Positions 26,149-35,335 of a DNA stretch of 64,000 nt are shown here, piece after piece. Where the stretch lies: positions 434,001-498,000 of the forward strand of contig NZ_FRCN01000001.1 in the NCBI RefSeq assembly GCF_900142925.1, written 5' to 3'. The number at the start of each line of letters is the position of its first letter. The stretch's first letter is position 1. The DNA is from Chitinophaga sp. CF418 (GTDB taxonomy: Bacteria > Bacteroidota > Bacteroidia > Chitinophagales > Chitinophagaceae). Made by a program: the position numbers and the translations under genes. The notes under the pieces are model-generated. The model had not been told where the DNA came from and made no database searches. It was given only the letters and a program-made list of their open reading frames with translations.

Positions 26149-28596
26149 ATGAAAAAGCTGTTCCTGCTGGTATTATCCGCATTTATCAGCCTTCCGCTTC
26201 TTGCAGACTGGATACGCATTAACCAGCTTGGTTATGCGCCGCATAGCAGCAAGGTGGCAGTATGGTGCAGTAAAGAACAAGATACATTAAAATATTTTGA
26301 ACTGGTCAATGCCCGCACAGGCCAGGTAGTGTTCAAACACGCTACAGGCAGGGCTGCCGGTGCTTATGGGCCGTTCCGGCAAACCAGCAGACTGGATTTC
26401 TCATCCTTTACCTCGGCGGGGCAGTATTATTTACAGGCAGGTGGGGCGAAGTCACCGGTATTCGCCATTAGTGATACTGTATATAAAGGTACTGCCGACT
26501 TCTGCCTGCGGTATATGCGCCAGCAAAGGAATGGCTTCAACCCTTTTCTGAAAGATTCCTGCCATACGCATGACGGCTTCCCGGTATATGGGCCGGACAG
26601 CGTGTTTGTGCCGGTTTCGGGTGGATGGCATGATGCGTCCGACTATCTGCAATACATCACCACATCTGCCAATGCTACCTGGCATCTGCTGGCAGCATAC
26701 CGTGACTTCCCAAACGTATTTACAGACTCACTACAGGCCAATGGACTGTCGGGCAAAAATGGAGTAGCTGATGTCCTAGATGAGGCGAAATGGGGTCTGG
26801 ATTGGCTTATTAAAATGAATCCTCAGGACGACAGGATGTATAACCAGGTGGGAGATGACCGTGACCACCAGGGTATGCGCATTCCCCGGCAGGACACTAA
26901 TTTCTATGGCCACGGACTGGAACGTCCTGTTTACTTCTGTACCAGCGAGCCACAAGGTTTGTTAAAGTATAAGAACCGCAGTACGGGTGTAGCCTCTACC
27001 GCCGGAAAGTTCAGCAGCTGCTTTGCATTGGGCACGCAGTTGTTTGCGGGTTTACAGCCATCTTATGCAGATACGCTGAAGCATAAGGCAAGAGCCGCTT
27101 ACGAACTGGGCATTCAAAAACCAGGGGTCTGTCAGACCGCTCCGGGACGTTCTCCCTATTTCTATGAGGAAGACAACTGGACGGATGATATGGAACTGGC
27201 CGCGGCTTCCCTGGGAGGTTCCTATCTCCCTAATGCATGGAGCTTCGCACGACAGGAGCCTGTTACTCCCTGGCTCGGACAAGACACCGCCCGCCACTAT
27301 CAATGGTATCCATTCGTCAATCCCGGTCACGCAGAACTGGCCAGGTTATCAAAAGGCGTACAAAGGGATACATTGATCCATTACTATAAAGAAGGTATTG
27401 ACCGTGTATGGCGGAAGGCTTCGCAGAATGCTTTCTACCGGGGTATTCCTTTTATCTGGTGCAGCAATAATCTCACAGTAGCCTTTGCCATCCAATGTTA
27501 CTGGTACAGGCAGCTGAGTGGCGACAACACTTATATACAACTGGAACAGGCCTGTTTTGACTGGATATTCGGCTGCAATCCATGGGGTACAGCGATGGTG
27601 TACGGCCTGCCGCAACATGGCGATACGCCTACCGATCCTCACTCATCCTTCACTCATCTGAAACAATACCCGATAGACGGCGGATTGGTGGACGGGCCTG
27701 TATACACCAATATCTTCAAAAACCTGATCGGCATACAACTGCAGGATGCTGACGAATATGCTGACTTCCAGAGCGACCTGGCGGTATATCACGATGACTA
27801 CGGCGACTACAGCACCAACGAGCCTACCATGGATGGAACGGCAGTATTAATCTACCTGCTGGCGGCACAGGAAAACGCCGCCAGGCAAAAGGGTTATACC
27901 GTCACACAAGGCGGCATCACAAGAATGGACAGCACTAAAAAGGAAATTGCGCTGGTGTTTACAGGGGATGAATTTGGTGAAGGTTTAGCGCATATCACTA
28001 ATGTATTGGGGCAACAGCAGGTAAAAGGTTCTTTTTTCTTTACAGGGAATTTCTATAGTAATACCCGATTTCAACCGCATATTAAAAAGCTATATGCCAA
28101 TGGACATTACTTAGGTCCGCACTCAGACAAACATCTGTTATACTGCGACTGGCAGCAACGTGATAGTCTGCTCGTTTCACAACAGCAATTCACCACTGAT
28201 ATGCAGGCCAATCTTTCGAAGATGCAGCAGCTGGGTATCGATACAGCCAAAGTGCATACCTATATTCCACCTTATGAGTGGTGGAATAATGCTATTGCTG
28301 AATGGTCTGAAAAGATGGGATTACAGATCGTTTGTTTTACACCAGGTACCGGTAGTAATGCTGATTACACCTACCCCGGGATGGGAGCTTCCTATAAAAG
28401 CAGCGAGACGATCATCAAATCTATAAAAGCATTTGAAAAGAACAGACCGGGAAAACTGAACGGTGTTATTCTATTGATACACACGGGTACAGATGCCAGG
28501 AGAAAAGACAAGTTATACCTGCGCTTAGATGCATTGATAAAATATCTAAAACAACAAGGGTATCATTTTAAAAAGGTAGATGAGCTGGTTATCTAA
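26149..28596 (+). CDS. GH9 glycosidase fused to a polysaccharide-deacetylase-like domain
   Basis: 815 residues with a signal peptide (about 1-19). The N-terminal cellulase Ig-like domain (about 20-108: IRINQLGYAPHSSKVAVW) leads to a GH9 catalytic domain (about 110-580). The catalytic Asp block GGWHDASDY is at 158-166 and the acid Glu at 558 in DYSTNEPTMDG. Residues about 600-815 look like a NodB-type (CE4) domain: TGDEF at 605-609 in place of TFDDG, HSDKH at 658-662, PPYEWWN, and LLIHTGTD near the end. The GH9 subgroup with STNEPTMDGTA includes glucosaminidase-like members, so a chitosan- or peptidoglycan-derived substrate is possible. It is divergent from the anhMurNAc operon; its last codons overlap proA tail to tail by 8 bp. 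Confidence 0.88.
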   Translation: MKKLFLLVLSAFISLPLLADWIRINQLGYAPHSSKVAVWCSKEQDTLKYFELVNARTGQVVFKHATGRAAGAYGPFRQTSRLDFSSFTSAGQYYLQAGGAKSPVFAISDTVYKGTADFCLRYMRQQRNGFNPFLKDSCHTHDGFPVYGPDSVFVPVSGGWHDASDYLQYITTSANATWHLLAAYRDFPNVFTDSLQANGLSGKNGVADVLDEAKWGLDWLIKMNPQDDRMYNQVGDDRDHQGMRIPRQDTNFYGHGLERPVYFCTSEPQGLLKYKNRSTGVASTAGKFSSCFALGTQLFAGLQPSYADTLKHKARAAYELGIQKPGVCQTAPGRSPYFYEEDNWTDDMELAAASLGGSYLPNAWSFARQEPVTPWLGQDTARHYQWYPFVNPGHAELARLSKGVQRDTLIHYYKEGIDRVWRKASQNAFYRGIPFIWCSNNLTVAFAIQCYWYRQLSGDNTYIQLEQACFDWIFGCNPWGTAMVYGLPQHGDTPTDPHSSFTHLKQYPIDGGLVDGPVYTNIFKNLIGIQLQDADEYADFQSDLAVYHDDYGDYSTNEPTMDGTAVLIYLLAAQENAARQKGYTVTQGGITRMDSTKKEIALVFTGDEFGEGLAHITNVLGQQQVKGSFFFTGNFYSNTRFQPHIKKLYANGHYLGPHSDKHLLYCDWQQRDSLLVSQQQFTTDMQANLSKMQQLGIDTAKVHTYIPPYEWWNNAIAEWSEKMGLQIVCFTPGTGSNADYTYPGMGASYKSSETIIKSIKAFEKNRPGKLNGVILLIHTGTDARRKDKLYLRLDALIKYLKQQGYHFKKVDELVI

Positions 28597-29836
28597 CCTG
28601 CCCATCTCCTCTTACAAACCATTTTTCAGTTACGAGTTTCTCTAATGCAAAAGGTCCTCTTGCATGTAATTTCTGCGTAGAGATGCCTATCTCTGCGCCT
28701 AATCCGAACACACCCCCGTCTGTAAATCTTGTGGAAGCATTCACATATACAGCAGCAGCATCCACTTCATTGAGGAAACGTTCACTGATTGTAGTATCCT
28801 TTGATATTATAGCTTCAGAATGTTTGGAAGAATATTCCTGAATATGCTGCAGGGCCTCATCTACACCATTCACCACTTTCACCGAACACTTGAAGTCCAG
28901 GAACTCACGTCCGAAATCAGCAGGTGTAGCGGGTATCAGGTAAGGATATTCCAGCGCATGTAGTATGTTGTACGATACTTCATCTGCAAATATCTCTACA
29001 TCATAATCCCGCAGAGAATCAGCCAGCAGTCGCAGTAATCCGGGTGCAGCCGGTTCATCTACCAATACTGTATCCAGCGCATTACATACGGAAGGGCGGG
29101 ATACTTTTGCATTAGTGATCACTTTACTGGCCATTTCAAGGTCCGCAGTCCTTTCCACATAGGTATGACAAACGCCGGCGCCAGTTTCGATCACGGGTAC
29201 CTTGGAATTGGCACGCACATAATCGATCAGCTGCTGGGAACCGCGGGGAATGATAATATCAATGTACTTTACTGCTGTTAGCATTTCTCCGATCAGGGCT
29301 CTGTCTACCGGCAACAGCTGTACCGCGTTCACATCTACCTTAAACGCTTCCAGCACCTCTTTGATCAGCTTCACGAGAATAATGTTCGTATGGAAAGCGT
29401 CTGTGCCGCCACGCAATACGGCTACGTTACCGGATTTGATACACAGGGCTGCGACATCCAGGGTCACGTTCGGGCGGGATTCATATATTACGCCTACCAC
29501 TCCCAGCGGAGCGGTGCGCTTCTGCAGCTGCAAACCATTGGCCAGTGTTCTTTCCAGCAGCAGCTGGTTAGCAGGGTCCGGTAAGTATGCTATATCTTTC
29601 AGACTGTCCGCCAGTTGCTGTATACGGCTGGCATTCAGTAATAACCTGTCTTTTTTCGGATCCTCGTCAGACATCTTGTCCAGGTCCTTTTTGTTTTCCG
29701 CCACAATATCAGCGGTATGCGCTACAATCCGGTCGGCCAGCTGCAGCAACAATTGCTGCTTATGCTCATCAGGCAGCGTCTTCACAGAACGTGTGGCTGC
29801 CTGCGCCTGCACCAGTAAAGGTTGTATGGATTCCAT
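28589..29836 (-). CDS. proA: Glutamate-5-semialdehyde dehydrogenase
   Basis: 415 residues, ALDH-superfamily enzyme of proline synthesis. Visible are VVGVIYESRPNVTLDVAALCIKSGN, VLRGGTDAFHTN, the catalytic Cys in SRPSVCNALDTVL (about 245), and the C-terminal TDGGVFGLGAEIGISTQKLHARGPFAL. It reduces gamma-glutamyl phosphate to the semialdehyde with NADPH. It follows proB on the same strand with a 26-bp gap, so the two form an operon. Length is standard. Confidence 0.97.
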   Translation of the reverse strand: MESIQPLLVQAQAATRSVKTLPDEHKQQLLLQLADRIVAHTADIVAENKKDLDKMSDEDPKKDRLLLNASRIQQLADSLKDIAYLPDPANQLLLERTLANGLQLQKRTAPLGVVGVIYESRPNVTLDVAALCIKSGNVAVLRGGTDAFHTNIILVKLIKEVLEAFKVDVNAVQLLPVDRALIGEMLTAVKYIDIIIPRGSQQLIDYVRANSKVPVIETGAGVCHTYVERTADLEMASKVITNAKVSRPSVCNALDTVLVDEPAAPGLLRLLADSLRDYDVEIFADEVSYNILHALEYPYLIPATPADFGREFLDFKCSVKVVNGVDEALQHIQEYSSKHSEAIISKDTTISERFLNEVDAAAVYVNASTRFTDGGVFGLGAEIGISTQKLHARGPFALEKLVTEKWFVRGDGQVR

Positions 29837-29862
29837 CTTCCGCTAGTTTTACTTTGTTTGTT

Positions 29863-30897
29863 TTATAACAGCACAATATCATCTGCATGTGCGATCTCCA
29901 GGTTCTGCGTTTTACCGTCTTCCGACAGCAGGTCAGAAGAAACCTTGGCACGTGCTACCGCGATCACATTATGTTCTTCGTCCACGATCTCAAATACCTC
30001 ACCGCCCTCAAATCTTTCCAACACGGTCAAGACGCCGACAGCCAGCAAGCTACGTCTTTTCTGCAGAGCTGTCAGTGCACCCTCGTCTACCAGTACCCTA
30101 CCGGTCACCAGGCTGCCACTGGCCAGCCATTTCTTACGGGCCGGCATACTGCACGGCTGCGGCAGGCATAAAGTACCTGTTTTCCCCACGATGGCATTCA
30201 GAATACCATCCGGGGTATGGATACCAAATATCACTACTTTGATGCCCATGCGGGTAGCCAGACGGGCAAAGGTCAGCTTGGACACCATTCCTCCCAGTCC
30301 AAGGTTGGATTTTTTCGTATCTGCCAATGACAGCACCGATTCATCAATAGCATCGATCTGCGGCACCACCTGACCTTCTCTGTTCAACACCCCACCTACC
30401 GAAGTGCTGAACAACAGCATGGAAGCACCGAAACCTACGGCTATCAGGGTAGCCAGTTCATCATTGTCGGAGAATTTCAGCTCCAGGTCACTCACCACGT
30501 CATTCTCATTGGCCACGGGTATTACGCCGCTGGCCCAGAGTTCTTCATATGTTTTTTTCAGCTGCAGGAACTGTGCCCTGTTACTGAAATGCCTGCGTTC
30601 ACAAAGACTTTGCGCAATAGCAATGTCGTACGGGGCAAAATACCGGGCGTACTTGCTGAGCAACAAAGGGTTACCGATGGCTGCTGCCGCCTTACGCTCA
30701 CTCATTGTGCCACCGTAATGTTTCAGGTACTTCTTACCTGCGGCAACCGCCCCTGACGATACCAATACGATATTATATTCTTCCTTCAGATCTGCCACCT
30801 GCCTGGCTATGGCGGCTACTATTGTTTCATCCAGCTCCCCGTTTTCATGTGTAATGGAAGCTGTCCCAAATTTTATTACTAATATCGGTTTTGTCAC
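29863..30897 (-). CDS. proB: Glutamate 5-kinase
   Basis: 344 residues starting at GTG (30897). N-terminal amino-acid-kinase fold: ILVIKFGTASIT, VSSGAVAAGKKYL, IPVANENDVVSDLELKFSDND. A PUA domain fills about 265-344 (GSLVTGRVLVDEGALTALQKRRSLLAVGV). It phosphorylates glutamate as the first committed step of proline synthesis and is usually feedback-inhibited by proline. First gene of proBA. Slightly shorter than the E. coli enzyme but complete. Confidence 0.96.
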   Translation of the reverse strand: MTKPILVIKFGTASITHENGELDETIVAAIARQVADLKEEYNIVLVSSGAVAAGKKYLKHYGGTMSERKAAAAIGNPLLLSKYARYFAPYDIAIAQSLCERRHFSNRAQFLQLKKTYEELWASGVIPVANENDVVSDLELKFSDNDELATLIAVGFGASMLLFSTSVGGVLNREGQVVPQIDAIDESVLSLADTKKSNLGLGGMVSKLTFARLATRMGIKVVIFGIHTPDGILNAIVGKTGTLCLPQPCSMPARKKWLASGSLVTGRVLVDEGALTALQKRRSLLAVGVLTVLERFEGGEVFEIVDEEHNVIAVARAKVSSDLLSEDGKTQNLEIAHADDIVLL

Positions 30898-31048
30898 TGC
30901 TCGCTGAATTTGCCGACAAAATATTGAAAATGCACCATTTTTTCATTATTTACATTTCATTTAAAGTCTTTTACCCGGCTGTGACATCCTGTTTATACCG
31001 GAACTATTACTTTGCAAGGTTATCTAATCGTTAAAACACTTATTGACA

Positions 31049-33358
31049 ATGGGCTCACGCTTGGCTACCCGTCTTTCTTTATTCACTGCATTTTCCATAT
31101 GCACCCAGCTTTCCCTGCAGGCGCAGGACAAAAACCTGGTACAGTACGTAAAACCCATTATCGGTACAGAAAAAATGGGACATACCTATCCTGGCGCTAC
31201 TGTTCCTTTTGGCATGGTGCAATTAAGCCCGGAAACAGATACGCTTCCTTATGAAATGAATGGACGTTACAATCCGGATGTCTATAAATACTGCGCAGGG
31301 TATCAGTATGTTGATAAAACCATTACGGGGTTCAGCCATACGCATTTCAGCGGCACCGGTCACTCCGACCTGGGAGATTTCCTGATCATGCCTACAACAG
31401 GTAAGTTGTACCTGAATCCCGGCACTGCCAGCAATCCTGAAAGCGGATACCGCTCCACTTTTTCACATGATAACGAAGTAGCCGAAGCGGATTACTATAA
31501 AGTAAAACTCGATAAATACAACATCACCGCTGAATTGACCACTACCAACAGGGTGGGATTTCATCAGTACACTTTTGCAGAGGCAACAGACCAGGCACAT
31601 ATTGTGTTCGATCTGATGGCCGGCATTTATAACTATGGTAATAAAAATGTGTGGACATTTGTAAGAGTGGAGAATGATACACTGGTAACAGGCTATCGTC
31701 AAACTAACGGATGGGCGCGTACGAGGATAGAATATTTTGCTATGTCCTTCTCCAAACCTATTTCACACTATGGCCATCAGAACTATGCCAATGATGTATA
31801 CAGGGGTTTCTGGCGCAAATTTGATGTAGCACACGATTTCCCTGAAATGGCGGGCCGTAATATCAGAGCCTGGTTCGACTTCAAAGTGCAGGCAGGAGAA
31901 AAGATCAAGATCAAGTTTGCACTGTCTTCTGTAAGTACGGAAGGCGCACTGGCCAACCTGCGTGCTGAAATACCGGGATGGGATTTCGAAAAGGTAAAAC
32001 AGGACGGACAGGCACAGTGGAATAAAGAACTGCATAAGATCACCGCACAGCTGAACAGCGACGATGAGATGATCAACTTCTATACTGCCATGTATCATGC
32101 GTTCCTGAGCCCAACTACTTATATGGACATTGATGGCAGCTACCGTGGCCTGGACCAGAACAATCACAAAGCAGCGGGTTTCACCAACTATACTACTTTC
32201 TCCCTGTGGGATACTTACAGGGCATTACATCCTCTGTTCAACGTAATACAGCCTAAACGTAATGCCGACATGATCCAGTCAATGCTGGCGCACTACGATC
32301 AAAGCGTACAGCATATGTTACCGGTATGGTCACACTACGCCAATGAGAACTGGTGTATGATCGGTTATCACAGCGTATCCCTCATTGCAGATGCGATCAT
32401 TAAAGGAAATGCACCTTTTGATGCAGAAAAGGCCCTGGCAGCATGTGTAACTACAGCCAGACACCGCACTTATGATGGTCTGGGCTATTACATAGACAAA
32501 GGTTATGTACCCGAAGATAAAAACGGATCTTCTGTATCCAAGACGCTGGAGTATGCCTATGATGACTGGTGTATAGCGCAGATCGCGAAGAAACTGGGCA
32601 AACAGGATATCTATGACGAATTCATCAAACGTTCCCAGAACTACCGCAATGTGTATGATGCGAGTATCGGTTATATGCGTCCGCGTTTGAACGACGGCAC
32701 TTTCCGTGCAGCATTCGATCCGTTAAAAACAGATAACCAGGGCTTTATTGAAGGGAATGCGTGGAACTACAGCCTGTATGTGCCACAATATCCTGCAGAA
32801 CTGATTGCGCTCAACGGTGGCAAGAAGAGGTTCTCCGGTCATCTGGACAGCCTGTTCACCATGCACCTGCCGGACGAGTTCTTTGCTGAGACTGAAGATA
32901 TTTCCCGCGATGGTATTATCGGCAACTATGTACATGGTAATGAACCATCTCATCATGTGGCTTACCTCTACAACTGGACAGGCGAGCCATGGAAGACACA
33001 GGAAAGGGTGCGTATGATCCTGAAGAAGATGTACCATCCTGGTGCAGATGGTCTGGGAGGTAATGACGATTGTGGCCAGATGAGCGCCTGGTATATATTC
33101 ACCTCTCTTGGTTTTTATCCGGTGTGTCCTGGTTCTGACCAGTATATACTGGGAAGTCCTGCGGTAAAGGAAGCCACTATCCAGCTGGAGAACGGCAAGA
33201 CTTTCACTGTGGAAGCGCCTGGTCAGAGTGACAAAAATGTATACGTGCAGAAAGTAACGCTGAACGGACAGCCTGTGCTGACGAACAGTATCAGCCATGC
33301 AGACATCATGAAAGGGGGCCGTCTGGTGTTCCAGATGGGAGCGAAACCGAAGAAATAA
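31049..33358 (+). CDS. GH92 family alpha-mannosidase-like glycosidase
   Basis: 769 residues from the ATG at 31049; a TTG six bases earlier is less likely. Signal peptide to about residue 27 (LQAQ). GH92 hallmarks are VKPIIGTEKMGHTYPGATVPFGM, GFSHTHFSGTG, TFSLWDTYRALHP, GNEPSHHVAYLYNW and GGNDDCGQMSAWYIF. GH92 enzymes are calcium-dependent, inverting exo-alpha-mannosidases of N-glycan or mannan breakdown, exported to the periplasm or surface in Bacteroidota. It is monocistronic, with a terminator at 33377-33427. Confidence 0.95.
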   Translation: MGSRLATRLSLFTAFSICTQLSLQAQDKNLVQYVKPIIGTEKMGHTYPGATVPFGMVQLSPETDTLPYEMNGRYNPDVYKYCAGYQYVDKTITGFSHTHFSGTGHSDLGDFLIMPTTGKLYLNPGTASNPESGYRSTFSHDNEVAEADYYKVKLDKYNITAELTTTNRVGFHQYTFAEATDQAHIVFDLMAGIYNYGNKNVWTFVRVENDTLVTGYRQTNGWARTRIEYFAMSFSKPISHYGHQNYANDVYRGFWRKFDVAHDFPEMAGRNIRAWFDFKVQAGEKIKIKFALSSVSTEGALANLRAEIPGWDFEKVKQDGQAQWNKELHKITAQLNSDDEMINFYTAMYHAFLSPTTYMDIDGSYRGLDQNNHKAAGFTNYTTFSLWDTYRALHPLFNVIQPKRNADMIQSMLAHYDQSVQHMLPVWSHYANENWCMIGYHSVSLIADAIIKGNAPFDAEKALAACVTTARHRTYDGLGYYIDKGYVPEDKNGSSVSKTLEYAYDDWCIAQIAKKLGKQDIYDEFIKRSQNYRNVYDASIGYMRPRLNDGTFRAAFDPLKTDNQGFIEGNAWNYSLYVPQYPAELIALNGGKKRFSGHLDSLFTMHLPDEFFAETEDISRDGIIGNYVHGNEPSHHVAYLYNWTGEPWKTQERVRMILKKMYHPGADGLGGNDDCGQMSAWYIFTSLGFYPVCPGSDQYILGSPAVKEATIQLENGKTFTVEAPGQSDKNVYVQKVTLNGQPVLTNSISHADIMKGGRLVFQMGAKPKK

Positions 33359-33376
33359 TACCCTTCTGCATAGAAA

Positions 33377-33427
33377 AAGAGGGATGGATACGGAGGCAAG
33401 TCCTCTCATCCATCCCTCTTACTTTTT
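33377..33427 (+). terminator. Terminator of the GH92 gene
   Basis: A 13-bp perfect stem (33377-33389 with 33408-33420) with an 18-nt loop, followed by ACTTTTT. Confidence 0.8.
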
Positions 33428-33457
33428 GCGTAAATTTATATATACTAACCCGTATAT

Positions 33458-33961
33458 ATGAAAGCAATCCCACATCAACACAGCTTCAGGTTCCACAACC
33501 TGGGCATTGGTGATATACAGCTGGGCAAAAAGCCGGAACAGATACCCGGCATGCTACCTTTTCCCTCCTATACCGGTAAGAATAATTTCCTGGTTTATCC
33601 TGATGCCGCTCATTATCATGCATTTAACGGAGCTGCCAGGGGCACTATTGAGAAAGATGACCCGGGCATTGACCTCCGGCACCTGTTCACCGGCGTCAAC
33701 GAAGATGGGTTTATTAACCGCATATTTCTTTATCCACAGGAAGCCAATGAGCAACTGGCATGGCGATTAAGTCAGTTATACGGCGAGCCGTTTACGGGGA
33801 GGGTGCCATCAGGTGTACAAAACACCTGGATCACAGAGAGTGAAACGGAGGTAACGTTATTCAATCCGGTGGCTAACCAAACCGCCTATACGGTCATTTC
33901 ATTCCGCTTTTTTTATGACTTTTCAGCATTGAAGGAATATATCATTGAAGGTAGAACGTAG
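33458..33961 (+). CDS. Hypothetical protein
   Basis: 167 residues, no signal peptide or membrane segment; predicted compact cytosolic alpha/beta fold. Conserved-looking patches are HSFRFHNLGIGDIQLGKKPE at the start, and LSQLYGEPFTGRVPSGVQNTWI; the last third is beta-rich (TEVTLFNPVANQTAYTVISF). I recognise no family. It has an independent position between the GH92 terminator and a 750-bp gap. Codon use looks like its neighbours, so it is probably a real gene. Confidence 0.55.
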   Translation: MKAIPHQHSFRFHNLGIGDIQLGKKPEQIPGMLPFPSYTGKNNFLVYPDAAHYHAFNGAARGTIEKDDPGIDLRHLFTGVNEDGFINRIFLYPQEANEQLAWRLSQLYGEPFTGRVPSGVQNTWITESETEVTLFNPVANQTAYTVISFRFFYDFSALKEYIIEGRT

Positions 33962-33981
33962 TTAGTTTATGAAAAAGAAAA

Positions 33982-34001
33982 GGCCTGCTAAAAAGCAGGC
34001 C
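33982..34001 (-). terminator. Hairpin oriented to stop leftward transcription
   Basis: GGCCTGCT / AGCAGGCC with an AAAA loop. The A-rich tract (33972-33981) lies to the left, so the T-tract is on the minus strand. No leftward gene to its right was recognised, which makes its purpose unclear. Confidence 0.5.
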
Positions 34002-34611
34002 AGTTATGGTACTTTGGGGGGGACAATACAATTAGGGTTTTCAAAGGGTACAATATTTTAAATCAGCATTCAGGCTTAATTGCCTTCTCAATATTAGAGA
34101 AAATAAAGTTCTGGAAGTTGTCATTAAAAGCGTATACGCGACATGTGAATGCTCACTTTGAGATACCTGTTACAACACGAAAACGAATGCCAATAGAGCA
34201 AAATGCCTGTGAGTCATGCCGATAGAGCATTTCAAAGAGATAAATACCTGATAAACAGCAATTCCTATACGGGTAATTGGGGAGAAAAAACCGGCAATGA
34301 ATCAAGAGGAAATGTATAATGATGTAAATCTAAACTGCGTAAATCACGGTAAATAGGAAACCGGTATTTCACGGTATCCGGCAGACCGATTTTCAAGCCA
34401 TATATAGTATGTACCCGATTTTGAGGTTAATCGCCCGGAAAAAGCAATTCTTATATGTGATTTTTTTTCACCACCGATATTATCCGGTAAATTTACACCG
34501 TTATTAACGCATAATTTTCTTCATATTTATACAAAAAAAAGGAATAAATACACGGATTTTATATTATAGAAAATTACATATAACTTGAGCCAAAAGTAAT
34601 TATAAATTTCC

Positions 34612-34619
34612 TATGTTTG
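34612..34619 (+). promoter_or_regulatory. -7 box for the orphan gene at 34718
   Basis: TATGTTTG matches the TAnnTTTG consensus. TTG at 34585-34587 is 24 bp upstream, longer than usual. It gives a leader of about 90 nt containing a small AACCTA/TAGGTT hairpin. Confidence 0.5.
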
Positions 34620-34717
34620 TAATGTTGTGATTATCATAAACTTACAATGATTTTCCCATGCTTTAAAACCTAGTTTTAGGTTGTTAATGAGATTGATAAA
34701 CCTAAATACAATATCTT

Positions 34718-35179
34718 ATGTCAGCCGCTAAAACCATGAAAGTAGGTCAGTTCGTAGACAACAAGCACGTCACTATGCTGCGCGAAAATTATACAGAGAA
34801 GAGATGGAAAGCGAATTCTGAGCGTCTTGGCAAACCCGATTCTCTGAGCGTATGGTATAGCCTGGACGAACTGAAACAATACATCGCTACCGCTGAAGAA
34901 GCTGGAGCTGACGGCATCAGGGTTTATTTCGGGGTATACCCTTCTGTTTTTCCGGAAAACATTTTATTGCAGGATAAACAAACTATCGTTTTTGTGGCTA
35001 CAAGACAGAAATCCAGTGAAACCGGTAAAACCGAAAACAAAGACATGTATGTTTCCACACCGAGAGGGCCAGAAATGGTGGCATTCAACTTTGGATTGCC
35101 CTGCCCTCCCGGCTGTGTAGGCGACCCCTACAAGAAAAGCGTTTGTGAAACTGTAGAGCTTCAGCCTGCGAACCGATAG
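34718..35179 (+). CDS. Conserved-looking orphan protein with cysteine-rich tail
   Basis: 153 residues, no signal peptide. The N-terminal two thirds are alpha/beta with SVWYSLDELKQYIATAEEAGADGIRVYFGVYP, a pattern I recall from unnamed Bacteroidota proteins. The C-terminus has GLPCPPGCVGD and a further Cys (SVCET), possibly metal-binding or disulfide. No enzyme motif is visible. It has its own promoter box and a strong terminator (35211-35241), so it is a single-gene unit just upstream of the two-component module. Confidence 0.6.
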   Translation: MSAAKTMKVGQFVDNKHVTMLRENYTEKRWKANSERLGKPDSLSVWYSLDELKQYIATAEEAGADGIRVYFGVYPSVFPENILLQDKQTIVFVATRQKSSETGKTENKDMYVSTPRGPEMVAFNFGLPCPPGCVGDPYKKSVCETVELQPANR

Positions 35180-35210
35180 CGTTTCCCCATCCTCATAAAT
35201 CAAGTTCTAA

Positions 35211-35241
35211 GCTGCCGGATGGTATCCGGCAGCCTTTTTTA
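35211..35241 (+). terminator. Rho-independent terminator
   Basis: A perfect 9-bp stem GCTGCCGGA / TCCGGCAGC (35211-35219 with 35225-35233), followed by CTTTTTT. Confidence 0.9.
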
Positions 35242-35335
35242 TAGTATCTGAGTTTATTTTATCGCCACTTTTACTAATTTACCGGCCGCATCAATGTCAT
35301 TAATAACCGTTTAAAATATTTGCCACCAATATTCT

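Larger units (their letters stand above)
33962..34717. other. Large intergenic gap
   Basis: About 755 bp with no convincing ORF. It contains a perfect 8-bp hairpin at 33982-34001 preceded by an A-tract, a 14-bp direct repeat ATGCC(A/G)ATAGAGCA (34187-34200 and 34216-34229), a TATGTTTG promoter box (34612-34619), and a small AACCTA/TAGGTT hairpin just before the next gene's start. Confidence 0.5.

Noticed and set aside
29250..29846. 198-codon plus-strand open frame
   Set aside because: It is antisense to proA, with Ser-rich sequence typical of a shadow frame.
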